From NCBI GenBank assembly GCA_914767715.1, contig OU612065.1, positions 15,066,001 through 15,130,000 on the forward strand: a DNA stretch of 64,000 nucleotides. Reading direction: 5' to 3'. Source of the stretch: Membranipora membranacea. Taxonomy: Eukaryota > Bryozoa > Gymnolaemata > Cheilostomatida > Membraniporidae. The notes under the pieces were generated by a model. That model did no database searches. It was given only the letters and a program-made list of their open reading frames with translations, and was not told the DNA's origin. Within the stretch, counting starts at the first letter, position 1. The number at the start of each line of letters is the position of its first letter. A program made the position numbers and the translations under genes. Of this stretch, positions 25,806 to 37,800 are shown piece by piece.

Positions 25806-26420
25806 AATGTATCACGGAGTAGTGAATAGCGGGCTATCTAATTAGCACCATCGACCCATTCTTTTTTGGGGATGGTGAGATGGCGCAATCGGTTAGCGCG
25901 CTTGCTATTCACTGCCAGGCGATTAGTGCCGCAGGAGTTGTGGGTTCGAGTCACACTGGGGGAGCTTTCATTGTTGATTGTTCCAGCCCCCAGCACCCTC
26001 AGGTGTATACCTCTCCTGTGTACTTGTCTACTGACTGACTCATGGAAAGACATGTGACAGCATGGAAAGACATGCTGACAAGCTGGAAAGACAGCTAAAC
26101 CCACTACAAGGGGTCCCAGCAATGGGCCATGTAAGGCCAATAACCCTAACACGTGCGCTGTGTTTCATAGGGTGGCAATGGTGGATTGGAATGTGCTGTG
26201 GGATGAGAGAACACAACTCGGAGTAGTGAATAGCGGGCTATCTAATTAGCACCATCGACCCATTCTTTTTTGGGGATGGTGAGATGGCGCAATCGGTTAG
26301 CGCGCTTGCTATTCACTGCCAGGCGATTAGTGCCGCAGGAGTTGTGGGTTCGAGTCACACTGGGGGAGCTTTCATTGTTGATTGTTCCAGCCCCCAGCAC
26401 CCTCAGGTGTATACCTCTCC
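25806..26420 (+). mobile_element. tRNA-promoter retroelement with terminal direct repeats
   Basis: A unit flanked by an 11-bp duplication TACTAATCATA (25,795-25,805 and 26,421-26,431). It has two apparently identical repeats of about 203 bp (25,815-26,017 and 26,219-26,421) around an internal segment of about 200 bp. Each repeat carries a tRNA-like pol III promoter: A box TGGCGCAATCGG and B box GGTTCGAGTCA. The internal part contains several GGAAAGACA repeats. It is non-coding; the 63-66-codon frames in it are an accident of the tRNA-like sequence. It is either a dimeric SINE or a miniature terminal-repeat element with pol III promoters. Confidence 0.75.
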
Positions 26421-26431
26421 TACTAATCATA

Positions 26432-27253
26432 TGCTTTGACATTATAATTATTTGGGTTTTTTAGTGGGGTTGGGTGTGGGAGGGGTGTTTTAGCGCCTTC
26501 CTTCATCTTTTGCATATTAAAGAATCATGGAAATTTCAGTCCAAATGCTGGGGAATTGTATACAACTAATGATAGCAGTTTTTCGGCATTGTCAAACTCA
26601 ATATTGAGGGCTTAAAAAAATGGTAGCGCTGCAACTACTGACCTCCCCTCTATGATTACACCCCTGTAGCAATCTGAAGCAAGTAAATTTGTAAGTGTGA
26701 TTATCTAATTAAAGAGTTGTTACTTTATTCTCTATGGAATGAATGGAAGTGGTGAGGTGCTCGTAAGTTCATACAAGGAGTATTTTAGTTCATAATGCAC
26801 CACAAACTGCGGCTATTTGGTAGTGGTGAGTAGAATAACTATTTGTAGCCCGTTTCGGTTGTTCAGTTATGATATCAATTAACGGTCATAAGAAATAACT
26901 CTTCTGTAATATCAACATTATATTTTACTGAATGATATATTTCGGACTGGTGTAGTAATACAAGCACCACATTCACAGCAGGTGTTCTTTAATACCTTGT
27001 CTCGAATTTAGGGAAGAAAACAAATGTTATTGACTACAGTTTTCAAAATAGAGCCGAATTGAATCATATTATGCTCATTCTGAAAATGAATTTAGGTGGA
27101 TGTTTTTGAATAAGCACCATTGTGAAAAATCAATTACTAAGTATTTAAATATTTTCTAGAATACATACAAAAGTTGTTTTCAAAATAAGAAGTTCTGAAT
27201 GTGATTCAGGTTAATGTAAGTTGTGTGGGATGAGTGTCTGCTGTGGGAATTCG
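26432..27253. other. Intergenic, nothing recognised
   Basis: AT-rich and non-coding between the tRNA-promoter element and a foldback element. No exon-like frame, RNA gene or clear repeat was seen. Confidence 0.4.
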
Positions 27254-27261
27254 TCTGTATC

Positions 27262-27963
27262 ACAGAGTAAGGATATACAGAGTGGACACTTCAATGATCG
27301 TTATAGTGCCTGCGGTTTTTATCCACTGGGGGAAATTCATCAATCTGGCCACCTGCCAATTTCAGAATATATATAAGTTACAGTGGAGTTTTGTCATGCA
27401 GACATAGCCACCTTTGATAGGTCGTAATTCATTCTGTATTTATCCTAGAGACTGATTTCTAACTTTTCTGAAATGTCCAATCTTCAAGCTATACACCATA
27501 TTATTGTCATTTTTTGCTAGGATACATAGGCTATGAGTAATCCGGGTTTTTAAAATGAGTTTTATCATATAGATTTACGTAGGGCTTAGGTAAATGCACG
27601 GACATTTCCTAATTTTGATGACCAGCCGTCTATCAATTGTCACATGTAAATCTATATGACAAAACTCATTTCAAAAACCTGGATTACTCTTAGCCTATGA
27701 ATCCTAGCAAAAAATGACAATAATATGGTGTAAAGCTTGAAGCTTGGACATTCCAACAAAGTTGGAAATCAGTCTTTAGGATAAATACAGAATGAATTAT
27801 GGCCCATCAAAGGTAGGGATGTCTGCAAGAAAAATGCCATTATAACATATAGAGATAATGAGTTTTTTGCATCCAGCTGTGCACAATTTTCCCCCAGTGA
27901 ATCAAAAACTGCAGGCACTATAACTATCATTGAACTGTCCACTCTGTATATTCTTACTCTGTT
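27262..27963. mobile_element. Near-complete palindromic foldback element (702 bp)
   Basis: Arms of about 320 bp meet near 27,610. The ends are ACAGAGTAAGGATATACAGA on the left and the complementary TACTCTGT type on the right. An 8-bp duplication TCTGTATC (27,254-27,261 and 27,964-27,971) suits the hAT group. It is non-coding. Several mismatches between the arms show it is not brand new. Confidence 0.8.
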
Positions 27964-28288
27964 TCTGTATCATGTCATTGTACATATTTGCAGTATCGAT
28001 ATTTGAGTTTGTAGTTCTTCTTGACACTTTCATATTCTTCAAGCTCCACTCTATTTCAATACACGTTGTGGCGAGAACTTTATTAGAGTATATTTTTTGA
28101 CCATGTAGTTGGTAACCATAGACTTATAATAAACCTAGACAGGACACTGTATGGAGCATTAGCATTGAGGCAGTGAGGCACTTAATTATGGTGACGCGAC
28201 GTCACTGGAGGGTGTAGAAACAGTGATTTTTACTCATAGCTATCATTGATTTACCGTTCCCAACTCGGGTTAAATGTTAATAACTCAA

Positions 28289-28925
28289 CTGGCTTCAATC
28301 GGAATTTAAGTTTGAAGATTGCAATAGATTCAGCAGCTTCTGGCGATCACTTTGATAGTCGGTTTAGCTCCATAGCTCGAATATTATCAAAAGAGCAAGC
28401 TATTTAAAACGGTGCATAGACTTAAAGCTATAATTCTTTTTGCAGTTTCAGTCCTGATTAAATGCTTATATCTCAAACAATTTTGTTGGAATTTTGAGTT
28501 TGAAAATTACAATAGATTCAGCAGCTTCTGGTGATCATTTTGTTAGTCTGTTTAGCTTCGTAGCTCAAATATTATCAAAAGAGCAAGCTATTGAAAACAG
28601 GACATAGACTCAAAGCTATAACCTTTTTTTGCAGTTTCAGCCCTGATTTAAAGTTTATTTCCTATCAATTTGGATGGGATTTTGAGTTTGAAAACTGCAA
28701 TAGATTCAGCAGTTTCTTGTGATCATATTGAAAGTCTATTTAGCTTCGTAGCTCAAATATTATCAAAAAAGCAAGCTATTGAAAACGGTGCATAGACTCA
28801 AAGCTATAATTTTGTCCTGATTAAATGCTTATATCTCAACCAATTTTGATGGAATTTTGAGTTTGAAAATTGCAATAGATTCAGTAGCTTGTGAAGATTA
28901 TTTTGAAGGTCTGTCTAGCTTTGTA
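28289..28925 (+). repeat. Tandem array of about four units of 172-189 bp
   Basis: The phrase CAATAGATTCAGCAGCTTCT recurs (with changes) near 28,322, 28,510, 28,699 and 28,871. Each is followed by TAGCT..GTAGCTCAAATATTATCAAAA-type sequence. The same unit appears inverted at about 29,372-29,650. It forms the inner arms of the composite element at 28,117-30,514. Confidence 0.75.
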
Positions 28926-29029
28926 GCTCAAGTATAACCAGGGAGTTTAGGACTTTCCTCGTTGGTATAACCGAACAAGCAAGCAATTGAAAACCGTTAT
29001 ACCGTCCTACTCTAGAATTAAATGGTGTA

Positions 29030-29362
29030 AAAATAGATTTTTGTGACAATGTTAAATATTTGGGAGTTCTTTTTGATAACAAATTACGTTTTGAAGATCA
29101 TGTCAATAACGTTGTATCCAAAGCAAATCAGAGAATGTTCCTCATCAGAACCTTTAATTATCAGAGTACAAAGCATTTAGCCTGCATGTTATTTAAAAGT
29201 TTTATTGTATCCATTCTGACCTACTGCCTACCTATTTTGTTCACTAGTATTTATTCACGAGACAAGAAAGCTCTGAGAAAGTTTTTTAAGCAAGGCGACA
29301 GACTAGGTCTTGATATTGGGGACCTAGATTCAGAAAGTCCTGAACTCCCTGGTTATACTTGA
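29030..29362 (+). pseudogene. Non-LTR retrotransposon reverse transcriptase fragment
   Basis: An open frame of about 110 codons contains VKYLGVLFDNKLRFEDHV followed by a basic helix and SILTYCLPILF. This is the pattern at the C-terminal side of LINE reverse transcriptases (the YLGV-D..L-F..H block followed by a YG/YC-P segment). The catalytic YxDD region and everything upstream are missing, so it is a dead fragment. It lies between inverted copies of a short sequence (ACCAGGGAGTTTAGGAC at 28,937 and its inverse at 29,335), inside the hAT-like element. This suggests capture of a host or LINE piece by the DNA element. Confidence 0.65.
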
Positions 29363-29735
29363 GCTACAAGGCAGAAGAGACCATCAAAATGATCTCCACA
29401 AGCTACTGAACCTATTGTAATTTTCAAACTCAAAATTCCAACAAAATTGTTTGAGATATTAGCATTTAATCAGGACTGAAACTGTAAAAAAAATTATAGC
29501 TTTAAGTTTTAAAATAGCTTGCTCTTTTGATAATATTTGAGCTATGGAGCTAAACCGACTATCAAAGTGATCGCCAGAAGCTGCTGAATCTATTGCAATT
29601 TTCACACTTAAATTCCGATTGAAGCCAGTTGAGTTATCAATATTTAACCCGAGCTCAGAACGGTAAATCAATGATAGCTTTGAGTAAAAATCACTGCTTC
29701 TACACCCTCCAGTGACGTCGCGTCACCATAATTAA

Positions 29736-30074
29736 AGGGCAACCAAGGTTTCAAACGACTTTTCATTGATGGCCATTGATTAATAGCATATTGCACCTTC
29801 TGCATGGGGAAAAAGACAAAATATAATTCGGATGATTATTCAGCCAGAATTCTTGTGAAACATTTCTTCCATCAGTTTCCTGTTCCTGTTATTATTTAGC
29901 CTGTGCTCTATAATTATTACAGCAAAGTCTTGGAACCTCCCCTAAACTGAAGTGTTACCCGGCTTAGAGTCAGCAACTACTTTGAGTTTTGCATCGCGTA
30001 ATGCACAAAGCTGATGCTGCCCAGCACATTATTTGCTACCCATTAATGCATTGCTGCGAAACCTTGGTTGCCCT
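29736..30074 (+). mobile_element. TTAA-flanked MITE, copy 2 (339 bp)
   Basis: Ends AGGGCAACCAAGGTTTC and CGAAACCTTGGTTGCCCT with TTAA on both sides (29,732-29,735 and 30,075-30,078). Same orientation as copy 1 at 3,283. It lacks an internal block present in copies 1 and 3, around the CAAACTCAGCTAAAAGAGAA segment. It is inserted in the composite hAT-like element. Confidence 0.82.
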
Positions 30075-30126
30075 TTAAGTGCCTCACTTCAGCTATATAC
30101 CGGTTCCTGTCTAGGTTTATTATTAA

Positions 30127-30503
30127 AGGGCAACCAAGGTTTCGCAGCAATGCATTAATGGGTAGCAAATAATGTGCTGGGCAGCATCAGCTTTGTGCAT
30201 TACGCGATGCAAAACTCAAAGTAGTTGCTGACTCTAAGCTGGGTAACACTTCAGTTTAGGGGAGGTTCCAAGACTTTGCTGTAATAATTATAGAGCACAG
30301 GCTAAATAATAACAGGAACAGGAAACTGCTATGTGGTATTCTCTTTTAGCTGAGTTTGAGTGCCTGATGGAAGAAATGTTTCACAAGAATTCTGGCTGAA
30401 TAATCATCCGAATTATATTTTGTCTTTTTCCCCATGCAGAAGGTGCAATCTGCTATTAATCAATGGCCATCAATGAGAAGTTGTTTGAAACCTTGGTTGC
30501 CCT
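30127..30503 (-). mobile_element. TTAA-flanked MITE, copy 3 (377 bp)
   Basis: Same family as the copies at 3,283 and 29,736 but inverted. TTAA on both sides at 30,123-30,126 and 30,504-30,507. It splits the right terminus of the composite hAT-like element and is therefore younger than it. Copies 2 and 3 lie only 52 bp apart in opposite orientation. Confidence 0.82.
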
Positions 30504-30522
30504 TTAAGTCTATGTTGGTAAC

Positions 30523-31885
30523 TCTTCAACTAATATCAGAACGTGTTTGAGTGTTTAGGGATCGGTGCTTCTCTGCTTCACTCAAATCGACTGTTTATAG
30601 ACCTCCGCAGCATCGTTTGAGTAGCCAGCGTAATAAGTCTTAGCTAAGGTAAAATATCTGTCCACATTTATACACTCTATTTATCCAGCAATGTCAGTCA
30701 ATATTTGCCTTCTTATCACCTCATATCCTGCTAGGACCTACAATGTATCCCCACTGTTTTGTTCGTTTTCGTCTCTGTACAAAATGTGCTGCCAGCTACA
30801 CTGGGCACTCATATGAAAAGTTCTTTGCAGCAGGAAAGCATAAAATACCTGTCTAAAAATGTTTTCTTTGCCTGGTGACAGACTCGCTCATCCAGACCAT
30901 AAATATATAACCTAAAACCTAGAAGAGTGAATGTTAGCCTTGAGCTAATTTTTAGGCTGATCTTGGACTGACTGAATGTTAGCTAGCACTTATGTCCGCT
31001 AGTTGAAATGGAAAAAAACAAAAAAACTCACGTCCATCTATAGTCTCTTTACCCGGTATCAGTACGGGTCTACGGACTGGATCTTGATGGGACACAGCAA
31101 TTAATTGGAAATGTTTACTGCATGGTGACATCCTACATTTAGTTGAAATTTACAGGATGCTCAGAATATACATTGCAACCATCACTTTTCAACAATTGAT
31201 GTATTGGAGGCGTTGATTGATTGAGGCCTATTTCTGTCGGGTGGGGGGGGGGGGGGAATGATGACTCAAAAATAAACTTTCAAAAAGGCTCAATCACAAT
31301 GAGGTATGTGAAGCATATGAAGCAATTAAAAAAATCAATGATCAATCAACTGTATAGTTGAAGCCCTTTCCTCCTTGATTATTGAATCTTTATTATGAAT
31401 TTATTGATGCAGTAAGATTTGTTTGCTGGTTTCCAAGGAGCATTACAATAGCAGCTAACACAACATTTCTTATGTCAACAAGGTTGTAAAGAAGCTTACA
31501 GAGGTGTTAATGCAATCAGCTATAGCTTGAATACTGTGCTATATTGAATTTTTCATTTGACAACATTTTGAATATTGAGTAAATCCTGTGTGACCGAGTA
31601 CGTTACCGAAAGTACATATACTGCCCAACATCCCATAAATCTACATACCACGCTGAATGAGCTTGGAACAGATTAACTAGCCAACAAGGTATGTGTTGTA
31701 TGCTTTTACATGTATATACTCTTTGTGAAAAGAAGAGGATATCAGATGCTATTTTTGTGTTCAAATTTGTTGTCACTAGTTCTCTGAATTATTCTTTTAA
31801 TTGCGATTCATATGGTATGGATGTTCTCAGTTTCTACTCTTTGTTTTTAGAGGTAGAGGTGCATTACCTGTCAAGGTTAACAAAG
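30523..31885. other. 5' flank of LOX1
   Basis: No exon was recognised. The sequence is AT-rich with a G tract near 31,240. It presumably contains the LOX1 promoter and untranslated leader, but no core motif is convincing. An open frame continues upstream of the LOX1 ATG from 31,691; I treat that part as untranslated. Confidence 0.4.
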
Positions 31886-34800
31886 ATGGGTAACAGCTGC
31901 ACAGGTGGAGGCGATAAAGCCAGCGCTACAACTACACACAGCATATTCGTCAAGACCGGAGACAAGAAAGGAGCTGACACCAATGGAAATGTGAGGTTTA
32001 AAATCAACCATACTGGAAGTTCAGACTCAACTCAAACTTGAAAATAAAAATCTTTTCCATTTGTTGCCTAGGACGTTCATGCCAACCCTGTTGGTTATTG
32101 ATATACCAGCGTTCACAGAGATCTTATACAATTGTTTGCTACCATGCTAGCTGTCTAAAAAGAGTGCCAAAAGTGATAATGTTAGCGCCAAGGAGCAACC
32201 TGTTACACCTTGGTTATCTAAGAATATCGATGCGGTCTGTAAATGGTGTACTCTTTTGTATAATTTCTAGCATTAGTAGAGTCCTGCAACACCATGCTAG
32301 CTGGTGGCACCCACAAGTAGTTCTCTCATGATTTAGCTGTAAATATGGTAGCCCTGTTATGCATCCCACTGGTCAGTTGTTTTACAGAAATAAACTCCAG
32401 TAGGCCTTAACGACAAAACGGAGTCTAAATTAACATAAATCTTACTTCTTTCTTTTATAAACTTGTGGTAGATCTATGTATGTATGGCTGACGAGAGTGG
32501 AAAGTGGTGTGATGAACAGCCTCTCAATACCAAGTGGAAAGATGACTTTGAGAGAGGCAATATAGACGTTTACCATGTTGAGTTTCCGCAGCTGGGAAAA
32601 ATCAGCGAGATATGCATAAGGAGGGATGAAACATCATCTAGTGATTCATGGTAAGTTGCTTTTGGTTGCTTTCTTCCGACCAAGTGAGCATGCATACATG
32701 CTGTGAGGTATTTGTGTTGTTATTGTCTCATGCTAATAGCATTGTAACGAAGCAACGCATAGGTTGTCGAGGGAAAGTCACATCACATGTCACATCCCGG
32801 AGCATGGGCAGCAAAACATTACTTGCCTTATGGGCTAGACTGCAATGTCTGCGCCAGGTTGCTCTCTGTATGCAGGCAGGTCGGAGCACACCTGGAGGCC
32901 AACCAAACCCCAGTAGTAGATAGACTGCAGTGGGGTTTGAACCCATGAACTTCATCACTTGCATGCTGAAGGACCAGCGCTCTAACCAACTGTGCCACCT
33001 CCTGCTCCTACACTAGATATATAGTGTAATAATGATGCAATGATGAGGTAGTTCATTGGTGTAAGAGTGTTGCAGGGCCACTGCCAACAGGGTCAATTGA
33101 CTTTGTTTGAATTCTCTTGTCATTCTCCCTTCGGTAAGCAAACCATTGTAATGTGGTCATGGCATTTCTTGAATTTTTTGAAGGTACCTTGAGAAAGTGA
33201 CCATAGAGAACAGAGCAAGCAAAAGCCAGAGTATCTTCCCAGTGACCCGATGGATCAATGCAAATGACAAACTGATACTTCAAGAGTTTGATTGTGCTCT
33301 GCCAGCAGACGAAATAAACCCTGAACAGCGAGCTAAAGAGCTGACGCATAAAAGGGAACTTTACCAGATGGTTGAAAATGTTCCTGGAGCACCGAAACAA
33401 GTGGTAGCCCTCCCTGATGATGAGAGATTCAGCAATGAATATCAGGTATGTATTAAATATTTCCTGTAATATATTTTTTTGTAATTCTCTGTCACGTAAC
33501 AATTCGCATAACTATATATACATAGTATAACTTATTGTATATCATTGGCCCTTTTTTAAAACTATTGTTGCTTGTTAGTTTAGAAGGTTATGGATGATGC
33601 AAAGGTGTACTTTTTTTTTATTTTACTAGTGGGATATAGTGAAGACTAAAGTTACATTAATGGCACAGACTAAGTTCATCAGTCTGGCAACTCCTAACTT
33701 TGATACACTTGATGACTTCAAAGAGGTTTACAATGGAGACTCTCTCCCACTGCCATATGTAGGTATTCAAAATTGTTTGTAGTTTTATAATTGTTAATTT
33801 TGTTGCACCGTCCTTGGTTGCACTATGCCACAAATTTCACTGGAGGCATTTTAGTTCTCAAACTACCCTTACATATGTGTGGCTCCATATTGTTGGTGTT
33901 CTCTCACTTCATGAACACCCACATGAACCAATGGTTGTCTCAAATATGGTATGCTATATTAGCCACTTTGGAACAGAACATATTATCATAAACTGCAAAA
34001 CGCAGTAAATTTCTGTTGCATGGGGGTAATTCAAATACCTCATAGAGCACTCACAATTATCAATCAGAGGTTATATAAAAATTAATGACAAATTGGACCA
34101 TCAACATCATTTTAATTTCATTATCAATATAATGTTGTGGTGATTGGTCAATTCGTCATGATTACGTATAATCGCCCCCCTAATATATTGCATAGTATTT
34201 CAATAGAAATAGAAAACTTAGGCATTTATACAATATAATCCGCATATTGGTTTAAAATGGTTGGTGATATAATGTCAGAGAATAGGAAAAAATTCCGAAT
34301 TACCCAATTATACCGCACAAAGATTATGATGTCCTGACACTAAGCTGAATAGCTTGCCTTACAAGTAATATTAGGCAGACAGAAATTGATATTCTCTGCC
34401 CCACACAGTTGTGAAATCCATTCAAACCCAAGGATCAACACATTGCAGATCACATGGGTAATGGACAGGGAAATGTCAAAGTTAGAAGCCTAGAGGAAGG
34501 TGATTTTAGCTAAAACTGTTCAGCTTACAAGTACTGTTTCTTCAATTTTGGCGTTCAGCTTTGTTGACAGCACAATATTGTATTCTACTCTGCTTTTAGG
34601 GTCAGAAGAACTGGAAGAGTGATGAAGAATTTGGAAACCAGCGGCTCTCTGGTTGCAATCCGACAATGATCCAGCTATGCCAAAAGATACCTGAGAAGTA
34701 AGATTCTAGGGCGTTAGAGCCTTGGTCTTGCGTAACAATACTTAACCACAAATTTTGTATGAAAAGATTTTAGGTTTCTTCGATTAGAACACCCTTTGCT

Positions 34801-37800
34801 TTGTGTTTTAATCAAGGAGTAACGCTGTTACTCCTTGGTTTTATGATACAAATCTTTAAAATATATTGTCATTATACATTGCCATTATATATTGCCAAAT
34901 ACATTTCCATATGTCTTACGTAGCTGCCCTTGTTTGTCAAGGTAGCAGGTAGGCTGTATTTTGGTATTTTGTTTTCACTTTTATCAAACACCCAAAACTA
35001 GCAACATTGCATCTATGCTGAGTGATCAATGGCTATGGATCTGTTTGCAGATTTGCTGTAACTGGAGAAATGGTTCAGCCTTTCTTAGAAGGGAAAAGCG
35101 TGGAAGAAGCCATGAACAAAAAGAAGATATATATTTTGGACTTGACTTACATGGCTGCTATAGAGTGCACAGCAGGCAGAAAGGTAAACAATCTTTTATT
35201 ACTAGTGTTCTGACCTTGGTTAGACTTCTGCATTAAGGTGATGGGTCTAGCTGACTTTATAAAATTGTCTGACAGATTTACTACCAATATATGCTAAATC
35301 AAATTTGTCAGGGGCCTCTGAATGCGATGGGTGCCATATATCTCCTGTATTCTGACTGATTTATTCCATTCTATCTCAGTCCCCCTCATAAGACAAGACA
35401 AGACAAGACTTCTGGGTAGATCGCATCAAGGAGATAAAGACTTTAAAGTCTTTAACTTCTTGATCACATGAAAGCATGATAATATATAGGGGACAGAACT
35501 CATATACACTTGTTTCCAGGTTACAGTTAATCATAACTTAATGTCTTTGCTCATTCTTTTTTCAGCTGTGTGGGCCATATGGACTGTTTTACTCGAATGA
35601 TAAAGGCTTTCTTGTGCCTGTTGCCATACAACTGATGCCTGAACCTGCAGAGGACAACCCTGTAAGTGGTATTCACAACCTGCAACAAGGCGATTCATTA
35701 TTTACGATTCCACTCAACTTTCAGTTCATCATTTGGGTTGATTTAGTCGCAACGTTGAAAGAAAGATAACCTGAATGGATGGGTCACCATATGCAAAGTT
35801 CAAGATTCACAACAATGTACCACTTCAATTACAGGTGTTCTTGCCGTCTGATCCTGAGTACACGTGGCTGGCAGCCAAAATGTGGTTCAACATGTCTGAC
35901 AGCTCGCATCACCAATCTGTAACCCACTTGGGTAAGTTTCAATGAAAAATGGATCATAAGCCTAGCACAAGCTTTCAGTCATATTTGAATGTGTCATGCA
36001 TTTCTTTTTTGGCCTTTCCAAAGATATTCGCAAATTGATCATTGAGACAGTTGAGATAATTCATAATAAAGACAGTCCTTTCCAGGCATACATCGACCAA
36101 GTCTTGTTAATGACTGTATGCCAATGTGAATAAAATCTTAAGATTGGATTTAGCCAGACCCCCTGAATTTGATTTCCTTTTGAGTTGTCTGTCCAATATC
36201 CACAAATAGATAACTTTCTGAGTTCTGTGAACTCTTTTGGTATTTAAGTATTATTCATGCATATTGTACGACATGCATACCATAATTTTTCAGGCTTCAC
36301 TCACCTGGTGGTTGAGACGATAGCCATATGTACACACCGACAGCTCTCTCCTTCACATCCTATATTCAAACTATTGGCTCCCCATTTCATATATCTGCTA
36401 GCTATCAACACGTGAGTTTTTTCTTCTGAGTCGTGCTTCCAATAAAACCCTCTGACCCAACAAGCAAAAGACTAGCTACTTATTCCATGGGATTTTTTTA
36501 CAGCATGATAGTTTTTGATACAGATGTAGGATTTTATTGAGTGACATTTCAGTAGATTACATAATGCTTTGGAGTTGGAACGCTGAATTCACATTGAAAT
36601 GAAAATAACATCAGTTGGTTTGAGTAACCTTTATGATCTATTTATTCTTTGTGATGATTTTCTTGGACATTTCAATTCTTTGGAATTTGACTATATATAC
36701 TGCATAAGGGTTTAACTATGACTTTTGCTATTGGTGTCTCTACAGGTTGGCAGTGAACAAACTTGTGTCACCAGATGGGTGGGTTGATGATACTATGCAG
36801 ATTGGACGCACTGGAATGTTCAATATAATCAAACACAACTGGGCCAAATGGAATTTGAAGGAATACGGCAATATTCCTAATGATTTCAAGAGAAGGGGAG
36901 TTGATGATACAGAAGCCTTACCGAATTATCATTACAGAGATGATGCCACTCTTATGTGGAATGCCATTCATAAATATGTCGGCACTGTTGTCAGTGCATT
37001 TTATGGTAGGTGTTATGGACCTGTTGCGGTAACCAATTCGTTTTGTTCTATAAACAAAGGAGTATGCAAGTTGTTCTATGTTTTGCGCTTTGACAATCAG
37101 TGCCGAGTTGTGGCTTTGACATGAACTTTGATATAGATGATTATATATCATTATGAGAGATTTGGTAGCTCATTGGTTTAACTTGAGGTACGCTAACACT
37201 GACATCAACTGGTCGATTCTTATGTCTGTAGACAGTCCAGAAAAAATTACTGGAGACAATGAGATTCAAGCCTGGTGTAAAGAGGTTGCTGATGCTGGTG
37301 TCGAGGTAAGAATATCTGGACTAGAACTTCGCTTGTTTTATTGATACGTGATGATGCGCACCCCAAAATGAGCTAATTATATCAAACACTACGTAAGGAC
37401 ACTGAGTTTTCTCAGATTTGGCTGCAGATTGATGAATAAATATTTTGATTAATATAACCCTTATTTCAAGACATATGATGTATGTGGTCGGACAGTGGTT
37501 TATAATGGAACCTCGCTGGAGGAGTTTGTGCACTAAATTTGTTTTGTCCTTTGGGATAAGGATGTAAGTTTGGGCCAATCTGCTGCAAATTGATTACTCG
37601 AACTTGGCAGTGACCAAGACTAGATTTTGCTCCGTTGCCAGTAATTTTTAACTTTGCTCATATCTGAGTTATTATATATCTTCACTCTGTGAGACATGAT
37701 TACACAACAAAGTTATTCTAAATTTTCCTATTGGTCCCAATCTGGATCATGCTATGGTACCAAATTTGGCAATATATTGAAGGTTTCTCTGCATTCATTG

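Larger units (their letters stand above)
28117..30514. mobile_element. Composite hAT-like foldback element with nested insertions
   Basis: A perfect 8-bp duplication TTGGTAAC flanks it (28,109-28,116 and 30,515-30,522). The left end CATAGACTTATAATAAACCT is matched by its inverse at the right, where a TTAA MITE splits the terminus. The left arm holds about four tandem units of 172-189 bp, and the right arm holds inverted units of the same sequence. The centre contains a reverse transcriptase fragment. Two TTAA-flanked MITEs are nested in the right half. The terminal motifs match the 333-bp MITE at 21,490, so that MITE is probably a deletion derivative of this family. Confidence 0.78.

Noticed and set aside
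25866-26464. Paired 63- to 104-codon open frames repeated at 25,866 and 26,270
   Set aside because: They lie in the tRNA-like promoter repeats and reflect non-coding sequence; the duplicated frame comes from the direct repeat.
31691-31885. In-frame N-terminal extension of LOX1
   Set aside because: Not shared by LOX2-4, low in lipoxygenase features, and the MGNxC start is conserved between LOX1 and LOX2; treated as untranslated.
32928-33010. Functional tRNA gene on the minus strand
   Set aside because: The promoter boxes are good but the acceptor and anticodon stems do not pair; a SINE or pseudogene fits better.
33053-33502. 149-codon open frame on the minus strand
   Set aside because: It is the antisense shadow of LOX1 exon 3, whose + strand reading matches LOX2-4 in length and phase.
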